Part shown: piece after piece, positions 43,314 to 55,140 of the stretch | Layout of the letters: every line of letters starts with the position of its first letter | How positions within the stretch are numbered: the stretch's first letter is position 1 | From: Escallonia rubra | Taxonomy: Eukaryota > Streptophyta > Magnoliopsida > Escalloniales > Escalloniaceae | NCBI GenBank assembly: GCA_033065855.1 | Contig: JAVXUO010002328.1 | Coordinates: 36,001 to 100,000, forward strand | Direction of reading: 5' to 3' | DNA: 64,000 bases | Notes under the pieces: generated by a model | What the model was told of the DNA's origin: nothing | Seen by the model: the letters and a program-made list of their open reading frames with translations, nothing else | Databases searched by the model: none | Program-made: the position numbers and the translations under genes

Positions 43314-44041
43314 TTATGACACCATGTTAAACCTGGCAAGAGCATCCCCGCGGATGGGATCAGGCATGACCGGATCTTTAAGATTGAAGTCCTGGACGTG
43401 AGCCACTTTTCGAAAGAACGATTTCTTGATGAACTCGTCACCCTCCTTCACCGTGCGATCAGGGTCACACAACTCCGGCATAGTCTCCCTCCTGGACTTC
43501 CTCACGTGTACATTCGGGCTGTGCCTGAGATGGTGCAGGGCGGTAAAAGTTCCGATGGAAACAGACAGCAGCACCATCCCCACGGCCACATACACCGGCA
43601 TAAACTCCCCTGCCCTGTTAATTGAGCACAATTATGAACCAGTATTAATTCTCAGTTTTGCATGCCTGTAAAGAACGTACTGCGTAGACTGAACTATAGC
43701 ACGCAGTTAAAGATGTATTCACAAATTCTAAACTTGAATGAGGTAGTTGGCCAGGCTTATCTTTGGATAAACTCTGGAAACAAGATTGATCATATATTTT
43801 CCTCCAACAAAAAGAAGTCGAAAACAACAATGTGTGACATGCAGTGCGTAAAATTTCAGTTTATGGGTAACATATATCACCTTGGTTTAGTGTCTTCATG
43901 GTGGCCAAGATCGGAGGCCGGGGCGTAGGACTTCATTCTTGGCAAGGTTGAGGTAACAAAAGTGGAAGTTCCTCTGAGGCGGCTCAGGGAGCGAGAGAAA
44001 GAGGTGAAGAGCAGTTCACTCGCCGGTGACCTGAAAGCCAT
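43314..44041 (-). CDS. MLRQ/B12D-like mitochondrial small membrane protein, two exons
   Basis: Exon 1 CDS is 44,041-43,881 (161 nt) and exon 2 is 43,614-43,314 (301 nt). The intron 43,880-43,615 has donor AAG|GTGATA and acceptor TTAACAG|GG and phase 2; the sum is 462 nt, 153 residues plus stop. Exon 1 encodes an Arg/Ser-rich, acid-poor N-terminus (MAFRSPASELLFTSFSRSL...), a good mitochondrial presequence. Exon 2 has the membrane segment (about residues 59-80, PVYVAVGMVLLSVSIGTF), core SPNVHVRKSRRETMPEL and KKSFFRKVAHVQD. The family is the plant B12D / complex I MLRQ-subunit type; an inner-membrane location is inferred. The short-form copies share its 5' flank but lack exon 1. The only other long-form copy is the stump at 32,115. 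Confidence 0.75.
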
Positions 44042-44160
44042 TGTTGGCTGACCAGAATTTGCTGTAGAACTTGTGATAAGAAAGTAGTGTTTAGTGGGAG
44101 AAAGAAAGTGATTCCAGGGCTTTGCTTCCTGCTGAAATTTTTGGGAGGTTGAAGAGGAGT

Positions 44161-44168
44161 TATTTATG
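44161..44168 (-). promoter_or_regulatory. TATA box of the two-exon MLRQ gene
   Basis: CATAAATA on the - strand about 120 bp upstream of the ATG at 44,041. The further upstream CAAGTGAAAAGGGCACTTGTC-like region resembles the beta and gamma short-form promoters. Confidence 0.45.
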
Positions 44169-44330
44169 CGCAAAGCAAGGAGAAGACACCTGGGACAAAA
44201 GCATGCAAGTGAAAAGGGCACTTGTCGCAAGACTAGTGACTAGTGAGTGCAGTGTCACCGTGGAAGGGGCTGGTGAGGCTACACGTATGTTCACTCCAAT
44301 TGCAACCCCATTTTAGGCTTTAGCACTTCT

Positions 44331-46500
44331 CCGAGGTGCCAATCAACATTCGAGACCTTTGGACATGCCATTGTCAATTTTCATGAGGATCTTTGATGGT
44401 CGGTATCCAATTTTTAAATGTGTTTTAGCGACAAATTTAACTCTCAAAAAATATTTTTAATTAAATTTTCTATGACTAAAATTATTATGTGCATAAGTAC
44501 TTTATTGTAAAGGGTCCTTTTAAACTCCAAAAGACAGTAAAAGGAAAAAGACTATCATCTTGCAAGAAAAAATAAACCTCAAAAGGGTTAGTTCATTATA
44601 CTTTTGAAACGATTTTTAACTTTGAGCTTTGTATACATGAACAACAACTAATAAAATACTCATTAAGAAAATAATACTTGTATACTCATTAGTAATAATG
44701 AAACTAATTCATAGAATCTAAAGTTATGTTGCGATGCCAGACTAGAGTATCATCAAATGAGCTGGTAACTTGAGTGGTTCCATCAATTAATACGAGTCGT
44801 GCAACGATAAAACAAATCAAATTAGTTTTGAATTACATTTTTAAATCGTCACAGCCTGCAGGACTATTAGTGAAGTAGCTCATCGAAAGCAAAGGTGCAA
44901 ATATTTTTTCAATTAGTCTATTATACTCTTTCACTAAGAACTCTAGAAGGACCAACAAACAATCTATCTTCAATTTGTTTTTCACTTTTAAAATATAAAT
45001 ATTAAGTTTTTACCAAAACTTATGCGCTATAACTTATTTATAGTTAACGTTTAACTATGCGTTTGCCTATAGTTTGGAGTTAATTGGCTTGTTAAGTAGT
45101 AGTTATTATGTGTAAAAGAATCAATGACCCAAATTGTCGTGGTCATTAATTCTCATAGCAAATTTTATAGTGGTTATTATATCATTATATGTCACATTTT
45201 AGAAGAAAAGAGAGAACTTTGACCGCCTTCGGTAATGCTCTACAAATTTTGCTTGCTTGCTTGCCTTTTTGCATTAGGTGTTAGAGTGGGCTTCAGCTCA
45301 AGGGATCTCATCTCTCAGTTCAACTTAACATTCAATTGCCGTTCTCTGTGGACTCAAATCGTTGGCATAAACAACACACCACAAATAACGTCCTCAAGCC
45401 TGTTTGATTTTTGTTACCAAGTTTCTCCCTTTAGTCGGTGTAGACTTCACCTTGGAGGCAAAGATAATTGCAAGCACTATACACTGTCCCACAGCATTAT
45501 ACTTTAATTGAATGGACGATGTGACCCTCTTATTGTTTCTAGTCATATGTTAACATATTTATTTTTTAATATATTAAAGTTAAATAAGGGGAATATAATG
45601 ACTTCTGAATGGAAGGACCAGAAAGGGACAAACCTCCTCATGGAACAGAGTCAAGATCAAGAAATTCGACGACCTAAGATCACCAATCCCAGCAGTCAGC
45701 AGAGATCTTACACATTAAATACTCCATATATTAGTAAAGAGTGCTTGGATTCGCCTTCCATTGAAGAAGACAGACTTCAAGACTGAAACCTGCCCCTTAT
45801 TTTGCTAATAAGATTCTTAAAGTTTACCAAAAAAATTAAATAAAACTATGGCAGTATTATTACATGTAAGATAACCGGCACCATGGTGCCGCAGGATTAC
45901 ATTCAAGGTTAAGAATTATTGCCAAAGCTAACACGATACAAGCGGCACTACAAACGCATTCAAATGACAAGTTTTTTAAATCTCCCAAAGCACGCAAAAT
46001 ATGTTCCGAAGCGTCATAAAGGTTTTCTAGTACATCTTTATCGTGTAGTGAAAAATTAATACTACGTCTTTCGCTATGCGAAATGTGTACTAGTGCCTAT
46101 TAATTTTTAACTAGACACTTTCGTATGCTATTTAGAACGAATTGATCCGGGCCGATCAGACAAGACAACGTAACGAGGTGCGGTGAGAATATAAATTTTT
46201 TTTTCGAGTAATCGATAACCTAAACTTCAGTATTGTACAAGAAATCAATCAATTCAGATAACATAAACTTATTGCGGTTGATTATGACAAGGACCATCTA
46301 TGGTAAATCCAGTGAATGATCGCAAAAAGTACAGTACTACTTCCCAAAATCTGTACCAACCAAACAAGAACAGAAAAAGTAATAATAAAAGTGGGTAGCA
46401 TCAAAGATTGAAGGAGCTACAAGCTCCCCCCTCTGTTCCAAAAGTCAATAACATCCCTTTAAAAATTCCAGAAAAGAAAAAGAAGAAAAGCCAAAAGCAA
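44331..46500. other. Intergenic region, no recognised gene
   Basis: AT-rich. A 90-codon + frame at 45,235-45,507 begins with a hydrophobic stretch (LYKFCLLACLFALGVRVGF) that resembles a signal peptide but ends without a recognisable domain. A 92-codon + frame follows at 45,508-45,786. I recognise neither; they may be parts of a decayed gene or transposon. The last 150 bp lead into the SNF4 5' region. Confidence 0.5.
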
Positions 46501-46770
46501 CAAATCGCCTCTTCTCTCTGATTCTCCTCCCCAATTCTTTCGCCCCTTGTCACTACCCTCTCCTTCCTGGTTTCATCTTCTGAGTAATCGAGGCGAATCT
46601 TGCTCCGAAATCTTCACTTCAAAGTAACACACACGCACGTACACGCACACTCACGCCTAGTTTTTGCCGGCCGGCTGATCACCAAAGGATTAGCTGGATC
46701 CAGCTTTGTTCAGCTCCCTGAAATCTTCGTTTTTTTTTTTTGCTTAAATAACACTTGTTTAACTGTATAT

Positions 46771-46790
46771 ATGTATACATAATGGAGTAA
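46771..46790 (+). promoter_or_regulatory. Two minimal upstream ORFs before SNF4 (if transcribed)
   Basis: ATGTATACATAA (46,771-46,782) and ATGGAGTAA (46,782-46,790) overlap by one base, about 40-60 bp before the SNF4 ATG. They matter only if this stretch is in the mature leader; an intron ending at CTAAG or TTAG (about 46,795-46,799) would remove them. Confidence 0.3.
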
Positions 46791-46830
46791 CTAAGTTAGG
46801 GTGAGCAACATCACCAAACCGCCACGAACG

Positions 46831-49800
46831 ATGGTTCACACGCTTTTTACTTGGCGATATGGCGGCCGCGAGGTCCGCCTGTGCTCTTCCTTCGACGGGT
46901 ATGCTTCTAATTTTACTGCGTGTTTTGTCACTGTGTGTGTGTGTGTGTGTTGTGTGGTTGATGTTTTTATGTGTGTGGGCTGTGAAGGTGGACCGAGCAA
47001 GTGCCGATGATATTGGGGGAGGGGTCCACCACGGTTTTCCAGGCGCTTTGTGATCTTCCGCCGGGTTATCATCAGGTACTATCGACGAAAACCTACATCG
47101 TATGGAATTTTCTTTAACGTGGATTTTGATCATTCGTGTACGCATAATTAAGAGCAATGTTAAATTTGATGAGGTGGTTAGGTAAAACAGCAACTGAGGT
47201 TATATCGTTAGCTAATGCAAATTAATTTTAAAAATTTCGTAGTATAAAATCTGAGCCCAGGGATTGCAAACTGATTGGCAACACAATGGATTAAGTTGAA
47301 TTCCAATAGATTGGCGGATTGCGAAAACCTAGAAAGGAGAGTATCACAAGGTAGGAAAATTCTTGCAGTATTGGTCTATTCTAATACTGAAGGCAGTGAA
47401 GTCCAGAAAAGTGAAAAATATTCTGAAGGAGATCACATCTCAACTTTAAGCATTGGAGCATTAGAGACTGGCCAGTGTCCACAAATGTTGATGTGCGCGA
47501 GGATTCTTGGTGCTTTGTAGATCAAGGCTACTTCGTCTAGAACGTGGAGAGGGAAAATAGTATGACATGGAAATGCTCATGTGGTTTGGGACAAGTTGTA
47601 GAGCAGATAAAAAGGACGAGGTGAGTGTCATATAATGTTAAAAGATTCGGAGTTTGGAACATTACAAAATCATGGCGAATTAGACTTATGCATACTTAGC
47701 GTCGTGTTATTTTTTTCCTTATCTGCCTTCACTATCACATTTTAAGGGGCCCCAACGCCCGTCAATTTCCTTTAATTAGCTCAAATTATTCCCATTCATG
47801 TGTATCTATAACTCTATATTCATACAAGTTTCAAATTACATATTGCCTACCTCCCATAAAAGTTATTCTGTGAATCATGAATTACACTTTGTAACTCTAT
47901 GGAGCCTGCCAGAGACCACTGTAACGAGCAAGTTTTGCACTCCCCCGTTAAATTAACAAATGCTCAATATGATTGGATAGTTGCTGCAGAAAAAGTTTTG
48001 CATCTGAAACCTTGTCCACATAAGGACGTTGGTGGAACTCGAAAGTCAATAATATACTCGAAAGGGGGTAGTTTTGCCCTCATCAGAAGCAAACTATCTG
48101 ATTCACTTACTTACTTCGTGTCTCTCTTTGCGATCCCTGCTTTGATTGCTGAGACGCTTGACAAATTGGAACGTGATATCTGTGGGATGCATCATCAGAG
48201 GAAAGGAACTATCATTTGGCTGCCTGGAATGTTGTGTGCTCTCCCATGCATCATTGGGGGCTGGGGATTAAGGACTTGAGAACTTTTAACTCTGCTCTAC
48301 TTGGTATATGGCTTTGGCGCTATCTGGTAGAAGATAATGCTGTTTGGAAACGATTTGGTAGGAATCAGGTTTTTGGGCTTCTTGTCAGTCTCGTACATTG
48401 CTGGTTATTTAGAACAGCTGGGGCAATATTGTGGAGTTTAATGAGGGTACGAGGATGACTCCCTTTCTTCACTATTTTACTATGTTGTTTGCTATTGCTC
48501 ATAGGATGGGCGCTCTGATGGCTGATATGTTGTCTTGGTCCGCCCAGGGATGCTTCGAAGGCATTTCCGAGGTGGAGATTTAAGCCGCTACTGTTTCTCT
48601 GGCACTGCTTCATTCTGTTCACACAGAGCACTGGAGCAGGCTGTGGGGGATAAAGTGCTTTTTTGAAAGGCGACTTGATGAGGGGATTCTTTTAAAGTCC
48701 TATTACTCTCTCCTTGGGTAGTCGGTCTTCCTCGTTCCCGTGGACGATCATTTGGCATTCTTTGCTCCACTAAGTTAGTCTTTCTTTTTTCTTTTTGCGA
48801 CTAGGAATGCAGCGCTGACAGGGGACATTTGAGAAGAAGGAAGAAGATTTAAATTAGTTGGTATTACATGTGTAAGCAGGATGGTGAGTCGGGTGGGTTT
48901 TATTTATTTGCTCTCCAGTGGTTAAGGGACTTTGCGATTTGGCTTTACCCTTGCTCAGAATTCATCAGGTTATGCCTCGTGCAGTGGTGGGCACCTTGAG
49001 GTCGCTGTTATTCGTGTATTGACCCCCTGAATTAAGCTTTCAACTAAGGATAGCACCCCAGATTTTGCTTTCTTGGCATGCACTCACTTGTTGGCGCATT
49101 CCTGCATGGTTTCCTGATTTTGTTGCTACAGATTTACTCTATTTTGAATGTTTTGAGTTCTCTACTTGTATTTTTACCAGGCATGTACTCTATCAATTCT
49201 AGGAGCCTCTTTGGGATTGATTCTGAGATAATCAAACTTGATTTAATCTGGATTAAATCAGGTTGCTAGGTGTTTGGCGGAAACACAAGACTGATTAAAT
49301 CAGCTTTTATAAGCTAAAGAACTGATTAAATCAGAATCCAAGAAAATGAGGACTATGGATTAATAACTTTTCCATAATCAGGTTTGACCAAGTAAAGTAC
49401 CAAAATATACCTTTTAGTTACAAAGACCTTTAGCACCTTTTATTCCATCACTAAATTTTTTGTCATTTTGCCACTTTGAAACTGCTTTTTAGTACTTTTT
49501 ATCGAAACTCCATCGGTAGCTTAAAGCTAATTTTGTTAGAAATCGCTTAAAAGCTGATTTTGAAAGTTGATAAAGATATAATCTGAAATTTGCTTTCCAG
49601 AGTCAATCCCAAACAGGCTCTAAGTTTACGAGGATCGTTTGCGATGTAAATTAATTAGTTTTTACATATTTTGCAGTACAAATTCTTAGTCGATGGTGTA
49701 TGGCGAGTCGATGATCAACAGCTCTGTGTTCAGGATCCGTACGGAATCAATAACCTTGTTCTTGTAAAGGAACCAGAAATTATCTCTCTACCCTTACTTA

Positions 49801-52800
49801 TTGATGCTTTTCAACCCAGTATGGACGTAGACGTTGGGATTGAGGTCAGTATTAAACTTAGCATGACTTAGCATATAGTTATAATCTCTCTCTCTCTCTC
49901 TCTGTGCCACCCAACACATCCCTACACCCATGTAGACAAACTTTTCTATATGCTTTTTCTTTTTAAAGATTTACATCTGCATAGTTAAATCACATACATC
50001 TTACTATTTTCTTTATCATGCCAACCAGGCTTCATCGTCAGGTGGCTTCAGTAATGGACCGATGCTTCCATTATCAGCTAACGAGATAGAAGTCTCTCGG
50101 CATCGCCTGTCCATGCACTTGTCATTTCATAAAACATATGATTTGATTCCGAATTCAAGTGAGGTTTGAATCCTTCTGTATTCTATTTCCAATTTCCCGT
50201 TCTAGGTATGTTTTATTCACGGAGGCTCTGACGGCCCCATAAAGCTCCCTAATTCAGGTGCTTAAACTTGCAATACTCTAAGCATGTCAATATCCCACTT
50301 TTGAAGTACGGAGCAACGTTCAAGGCTTTAGGCCTTTGCTTGGGATCCAAATGTAACCTAACAAGACTGGACCTTTTGGGGAAACAAAGCCCTGTAGTGA
50401 GTGCCTTGAGGCTGTGGTTTTGGGTTATAGGTAACATATGGGAGCTAGAGCCCTTTGGTGGAGGCCATGAGGCTGTGAATTCGGGTTGTATGCAACATGG
50501 CAAGAACACTTCTTCATTCTGAAAGTCTCAGAGGGGAATTTGAGGATAAAGGGGTGACTTTCATGAGCTGGAAGCAGAAACAGATTGATATTTGAGGATA
50601 TATAACCCCTCGCATAAGTTCTAAAAGAACCTGATCAAGAAAAAACTTTTGCGTGTGGCAATGTCTTGTAGTGGAGCTGTGGTTATTAGGGTGGCTATGA
50701 ATTTTTTCTCATTTGTAGGAGGCTCTATTTTACTTTGCTGATTTTGATTGGTACATTAAAATGTAGGTAACTGTATTCGATGTTAATGTGGCTGTGGAGG
50801 AGGCCTTCCATGTTATGCACGAACAGGTATCAAGTTTTTTTTACTTAACTGTATGAATGCCGCTAAACAAAACGTCAAAAAGAAACATTCATCACAATTT
50901 TCTTTCCTTGTAAATGAGATACATTTCTTTCTATAGGTTACTGATTTTATATTTATCTTAATGACTGAGACTAAATGTATTTAGCGAAAATTTCCTCTCG
51001 TGACCTAAATGTATTTAGTATAAATGATCTTCGAACTATAGCTTCTAACAAGGAACAATGCTAACCTTTAGTTAATGCTCTTTCCTGAGTCCAATCTCAG
51101 GATATCAGGATCTCTTTCTAAAGACTTCATAAACTTGTGAACTGGCATGGTTTCTTTTTTCTTTGTTCATGTGTTTCTTTAGGGACTTGCTGTTGTGCCT
51201 CTCTTGGATGAACAGAGCAGACAAATTTCAGGGATGCTGACCGCTTCGGACTTCATTTTGCTTTTGGTGGAGGTATATCTGCAACTTCTCTATTTCATCT
51301 GCCACAGGCCACTATTAGTACATCATTCATGCATCAACTTAAGCCTTAGGGATGACAGTATTGATATTAGTAGGAACTAATCATTCTTCGAAACTTAATA
51401 GTTCCTAACAAGAACCAATACACTGACCCCCAATGGTTTTAGATATACTTACAGCCTTTTTCGTGGCATAGCCTATTTCATTCTTGCTATGTACTGCAAC
51501 TTCCCACCTTCCTCGGAAAACTTTGAATTGGTTGTTGCCTTTCAAAGAGTAGACAACTTGACTCTGCAACCAATTTGTAGCAACTTAATTTGCTTATTTT
51601 GGTATCGTTATAGGATTATTGCACTGTAGTTGGTACCCATCTTATGTTAAGTTTATCTGCTTTCTAGTTCACTTTCTATGTTGTTAGATATCCTTCTGTA
51701 GGAGATCGTTAAGTTTACCTTTTCCTGCAGCTTCACAGGAGTTGCACAATGCTGACCAATGAGCTGCTTGAAATGAGTACAATCTCTGCTTGGAAAGAAG
51801 GAAAACACAGAGAAGCTGTCGGTACTAAGCTGCTGCTACGTAGAAGGCCCTTAATCCAAGTAAGTGATACACACTAGTCATGTGCTTGGTGGCTTGCTAC
51901 TCTCTGGAGTTTAAGAATGATTGAAACCAGCTATTGTTTCTCATTCTCCAAACCTACTTCCAGGATAAAGAACAAGTAAAACAAGTTAAAAAGGTGCATG
52001 TGTTTGAAAGAAGACTTGATTTCTGCTTGTTCTACTATAAGATTCCTATTGGACCTTCTTTTGCTACTGCTTTATAAAGACTAATTGTCGAACTTCTTCC
52101 TTCATTTTTCTTTGTAATAACAGGCAGGTCCAGATGAGTCGCTTCAAGATGTCGCTCTGAGAATTCTGCAAAATAAGATATCTACGGTGCCCGTTTTGCA
52201 TTTCACACAGGATGGATCTTATCCACAATTGTTACATCTAGCTTGCCTTGCTGGAATACTGAGACGTACGTTCGGTCAAGTTACTCCGAAACCGCTTCTC
52301 TTGCAATCTTGAATGTGATGTTGATGCTTTTCTTTTTTTCCTTTCTTCTGGTGGAAACTTAGATATATGCAGGCACTTTAGACACCGTCTTGAATATCTG
52401 CCTCTTCTACAACAACCAGTTGGTAGCCTTCCGTTAGGTACTTGGAAACGAGAAGTTGGAAATGCAAGTGGTAGTCGGCTTTTGACATTAAGCCCCAGTG
52501 ATCTTCTCAGTTCTGCTCTTAAACTATTAATGGAAGGTGCTCATTTTCTTTCTTTAAGCTGATTGCCTCACATATGTGGTAAACACACATCCGAACCCCC
52601 CCACCCACCCACCCTCCCCCCCCCCCCCCCCCCCAAAAAAAAAAAAAAAAACAATAACTAAAATAAACGGCGGTGCATGGTCATGTTTTCTTCCTCCAAA
52701 TATTAGTGCATCACCATGTTTTTGATGTTTGTTGTGGAAATTTATGTTTTCTTCTTTCTCCAGCACAAATAAGTTCAATACCTATCGTTGATGATAAAGG

Positions 52801-53831
52801 GGCCCTTTTAAATGTGTTCTCCAGGAGGTAATTGATATACTCCTCGTAGGCATACTGTGCAAGTTTGAATTGACATGCAATCTCTACCTATTATTTGTCA
52901 TTTAACTTTGTTTATTTAGTGATATCACTTCATTGGCGAAAGGCAAGGTATATACTCGAATTCAGCTTGAGCAGACTATTATATCTCAAGTAAGTAATAT
53001 GTACAATCTTCTTAGTCAACTGTACATTAAGTTGGGACCAAGATTTGATGTCAATATACCATGTGGTTACTTTCTAGCCGAGCTTTAGCACTCTGATGGT
53101 GATTGGCATGTGAAGATTGTAACTTTTTTCTTTTCCCAAAAATTCCGTCATATATTTCTTCTAATTTAACTTCTAGAATAGTGTTCTTTTACAAAGAGGG
53201 TCAAGGTGTTTTCTTAATATGTGTTTACTTGGTAGATGAGTGTTTGTCATAGATTAATGTCAGGAAAAAGCTGTTGGGAGATGGTTGCCTCTGGATAAAA
53301 TGGAAATGAACTGGGAGCTGACGATTATTTTGGTTCATTTACTCCTTTGTGTTACATGCGTAGAGAAAATAGACTAATGTATGCATACCCCAAAATTCTG
53401 ATCTTAAGCTCTGAACTCCCTTTAAAAGTCGTGTTCAGTTCCTACCTACTTATTCAATTGCTTGATGAGCAATGGTTTGTCTTCTGACTATCTGATAAAA
53501 GCCTCTGTCAATGCATTCTGATACTAAATTCTCATCACATGGAATCTGATCCAGGCATTAGAACTGGTGGATGGGGCAGCCCATAATAGGTACCAGACAT
53601 GCAAGCGTTCTGATTCGTTGTACAGAGTAATGGAGCTCCTTTCATATCCATGTACGTCTCTATTTGCTTTTGATATGTGCATTCAATTCCAAATTTCAAT
53701 TTCCAGTTTCTTAAAAGTGATCTATTCCTACTCCTACAGTGGGGCGGCGCATTATTGTTACCGCGGCTGATAGCCTGCATGTGGAAGGCATAATTACACT
53801 GCGCGATGTATTTAGTTTTCTTCTGAGCTAA
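46831..53831 (+). CDS. SNF4: SNF4-like SnRK1 beta-gamma subunit (CBM48 plus four CBS motifs)
   Basis: Thirteen coding exons: 46,831-46,898; 46,988-47,075; 49,677-49,844; 50,029-50,163; 50,767-50,826; 51,183-51,272; 51,731-51,859; 52,124-52,265; 52,363-52,536; 52,764-52,827; 52,920-52,989; 53,555-53,651; 53,740-53,831. All introns are GT-AG; the sum is 1,377 nt, 458 residues, with no internal stop. ATG 46,831 is the first after an in-frame TAA (46,792). Residues about 5-90 are a CBM48 glycan-binding module ([13 protein letters not shown]24, [13 protein letters not shown]). CBS motifs cover about 135-200 ([13 protein letters not shown]), 247-320, 330-380 ([18 protein letters not shown]) and 395-458 ([15 protein letters not shown]). 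In plants this fusion protein is the adenylate-binding-type regulatory subunit of the SnRK1 energy-sensing kinase, cytosolic and nuclear. Length is slightly below the Arabidopsis homologue as I remember it (about 487 residues). Confidence 0.92.
47950..48840 (+). mobile_element. LINE fragment in SNF4 intron 2
   Basis: Same strand as the gene. Frames encode the RT-to-tail region of plant LINEs: [20 protein letters not shown], then [22 protein letters not shown], then KSYYSLL near 48,700. Frame changes occur at about 48,240 and 48,470. The open frame at 47,899 leading into it is probably part of the same element. It enlarges intron 2 to about 2.6 kb. Confidence 0.75.
49203..49620. mobile_element. 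MITE in SNF4 intron 2
   Basis: The left end GAGCCTCTTTGGGATTGA and the reverse of the right end GAGCCTGTTTGGGATTGA form a TIR of about 24 bp with few mismatches. Length is 418 bp. Flanks share CTA at most. Internal AT-rich, non-coding; superfamily not settled. Confidence 0.7.
52611..52652. repeat. Homopolymer C run followed by A run in SNF4 intron 9
   Basis: About 19 C followed by about 18 A. This lies between exons 52,536 and 52,764. True length is uncertain in any assembly. Confidence 0.85.
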
Positions 53832-54479
53832 AGGTTTCTTGTAAATTCTGGCTCTAAGATGTGCCTTTGGAAATAACTCATTTCCCACCAATTAATTTTA
53901 TGTTATACTCCATATTAGTTTAGCTCTTTGGGAGTCAAGGGGAATGCATTGTAGAGTGGCCAGATGGTTAACCTAATGGTCTAGTTAACAGTTTATGATT
54001 GTTATGGCGTGGTGAAAATTGTTCCTTGTACCAATATATGGTACTAAGTTACTGACGAGAAGCAGATAAGTAGAGATAAACTAGAGTTACGAGATTGCAT
54101 CCAAATCCCCGAAGAACTTCATAGAGAACATCTATCTAATGCGGAGGAATGGGCATTGAAGGATCTGCAAGAAAATCAGAGCGCAGGAAACATCCGTAGT
54201 TTCAAACACAACTGCAGTGGGCTTATGCCTGAGTGGAATATTCATGTATGTGTGTGTAGTCTTTTTATAAAACACGTTAGAAACTAGGGTATGCCCCTTG
54301 TATATATATATATGATTGTTTGAGCTTTAATTGACTGCGTTTTACCACAAGACAATGTAATGCTGCATGCTTAAAGAACACTCAGACAAGTCCACGCTCA
54401 CCCACGGAAACATATACACCAACAGGGAGGGGGAGCGGAACAATGGAAACCCTTTCTTCTTGTCATTAAATCTTTCATC
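53832..54479. other. SNF4 3' flank and unexplained open stretch
   Basis: The first about 200 bp are probably the SNF4 3' UTR. From about 54,055 to 54,250 one + frame is open for about 65 codons without an ATG (RDKLELRDCIQIPEELHREH, then NAEEWALKDLQENQSAGN) and ends at an AT|GTATGT donor-like site. It has the look of an internal exon but I cannot identify it. Confidence 0.4.
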
Positions 54480-54770
54480 AAATGGTTCAGAACACCTGAA
54501 GTAATTTGTTCCGACACAGTGGGGAATACTTCGATGGTGGTCTACCGTGTCAGTTCAAGGAATATGGCATGGTTCACCAAGCCATTTGTGTGGATATCCC
54601 CTCAGCACAATGGGGTAGCCGAGATGAAGGACCGACTTCTGCTTGAGGTTGCTCACCCTTTCAACTCGCAACGCAATATTCCCAAGTCTGCTAGAAAATG
54701 CTCAATTCATTTTACTCATTTGTTCTTTGCTCATTCTAGCAAATGGCCTGCAAATATCATTGAAGTGTAA
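54480..54770 (+). mobile_element. Ty1/copia integrase relic
   Basis: Two frames joined by a frameshift give EYFDGGLPCQFKEYGMVHQ and then SPQHNGVAEMKDRLLLEVAH, the end of the copia integrase core (canonical PQQNGVAERKNR). No LTRs could be paired around it; surrounding 54,260-55,100 may be more of the same element. Confidence 0.7.
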
Positions 54771-55140
54771 GCATGAGAATTGTAGATTACATCCTTGACC
54801 TTGCAATACTACAATCGAGTCCATCTAAGGAACAAGGAAGCCAAAAGGTTTCAGACCTCATAGTAGCACTTGACGATATTTTGTCAAAAATGAATATTTT
54901 GGGACAAATAAGGGTCCAGCCGAATGCCCCGCAGCTCTTAATTCAAGGATAGTAGAGTGGAAAAGTTCGGACATACCGAGATGAACTTTCTGTTCAGCGA
55001 TGGAAAAGAAGTCGACGCATATTTCGTTAGAGATGTCGAGTACATTTGTACCGAATCCAAGAGAAGTATGATGATGTGTAGTTTAGGCCCTTCATAACGT
55101 ACGAGAGGAAATCAAATAGATGCATGCCTAGAATGTAAAA
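54771..55140. other. Intergenic between copia relic and PPR gene
   Basis: No recognised gene. The last part is the 3' flank of the PPR gene on the - strand. Confidence 0.4.

Larger units (their letters stand above)
32620..44330. repeat. Segmental duplication unit gamma
   Basis: This is the most complete unit: entry block 32,630, foldback 35,794, block F 36,230, the longest PPR relic (37,540-38,470), intact short-form MLRQ copy 39,759 and intact two-exon MLRQ copy 43,314. It has the fewest insertions between the entry block and the foldback. Confidence 0.85.

Noticed and set aside
43398-43671. + strand frames over the two-exon MLRQ gene
   Set aside because: Antisense shadows; splice sites and family motifs are on the - strand.
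46801-47010. SNF4 starting at GTG 46,801 and reading through intron 1
   Set aside because: The splice at 46,898/46,988 gives the conserved CBM48 sequence (FDGWTEQVP); reading through loses it. ATG at 46,831 is the better start.
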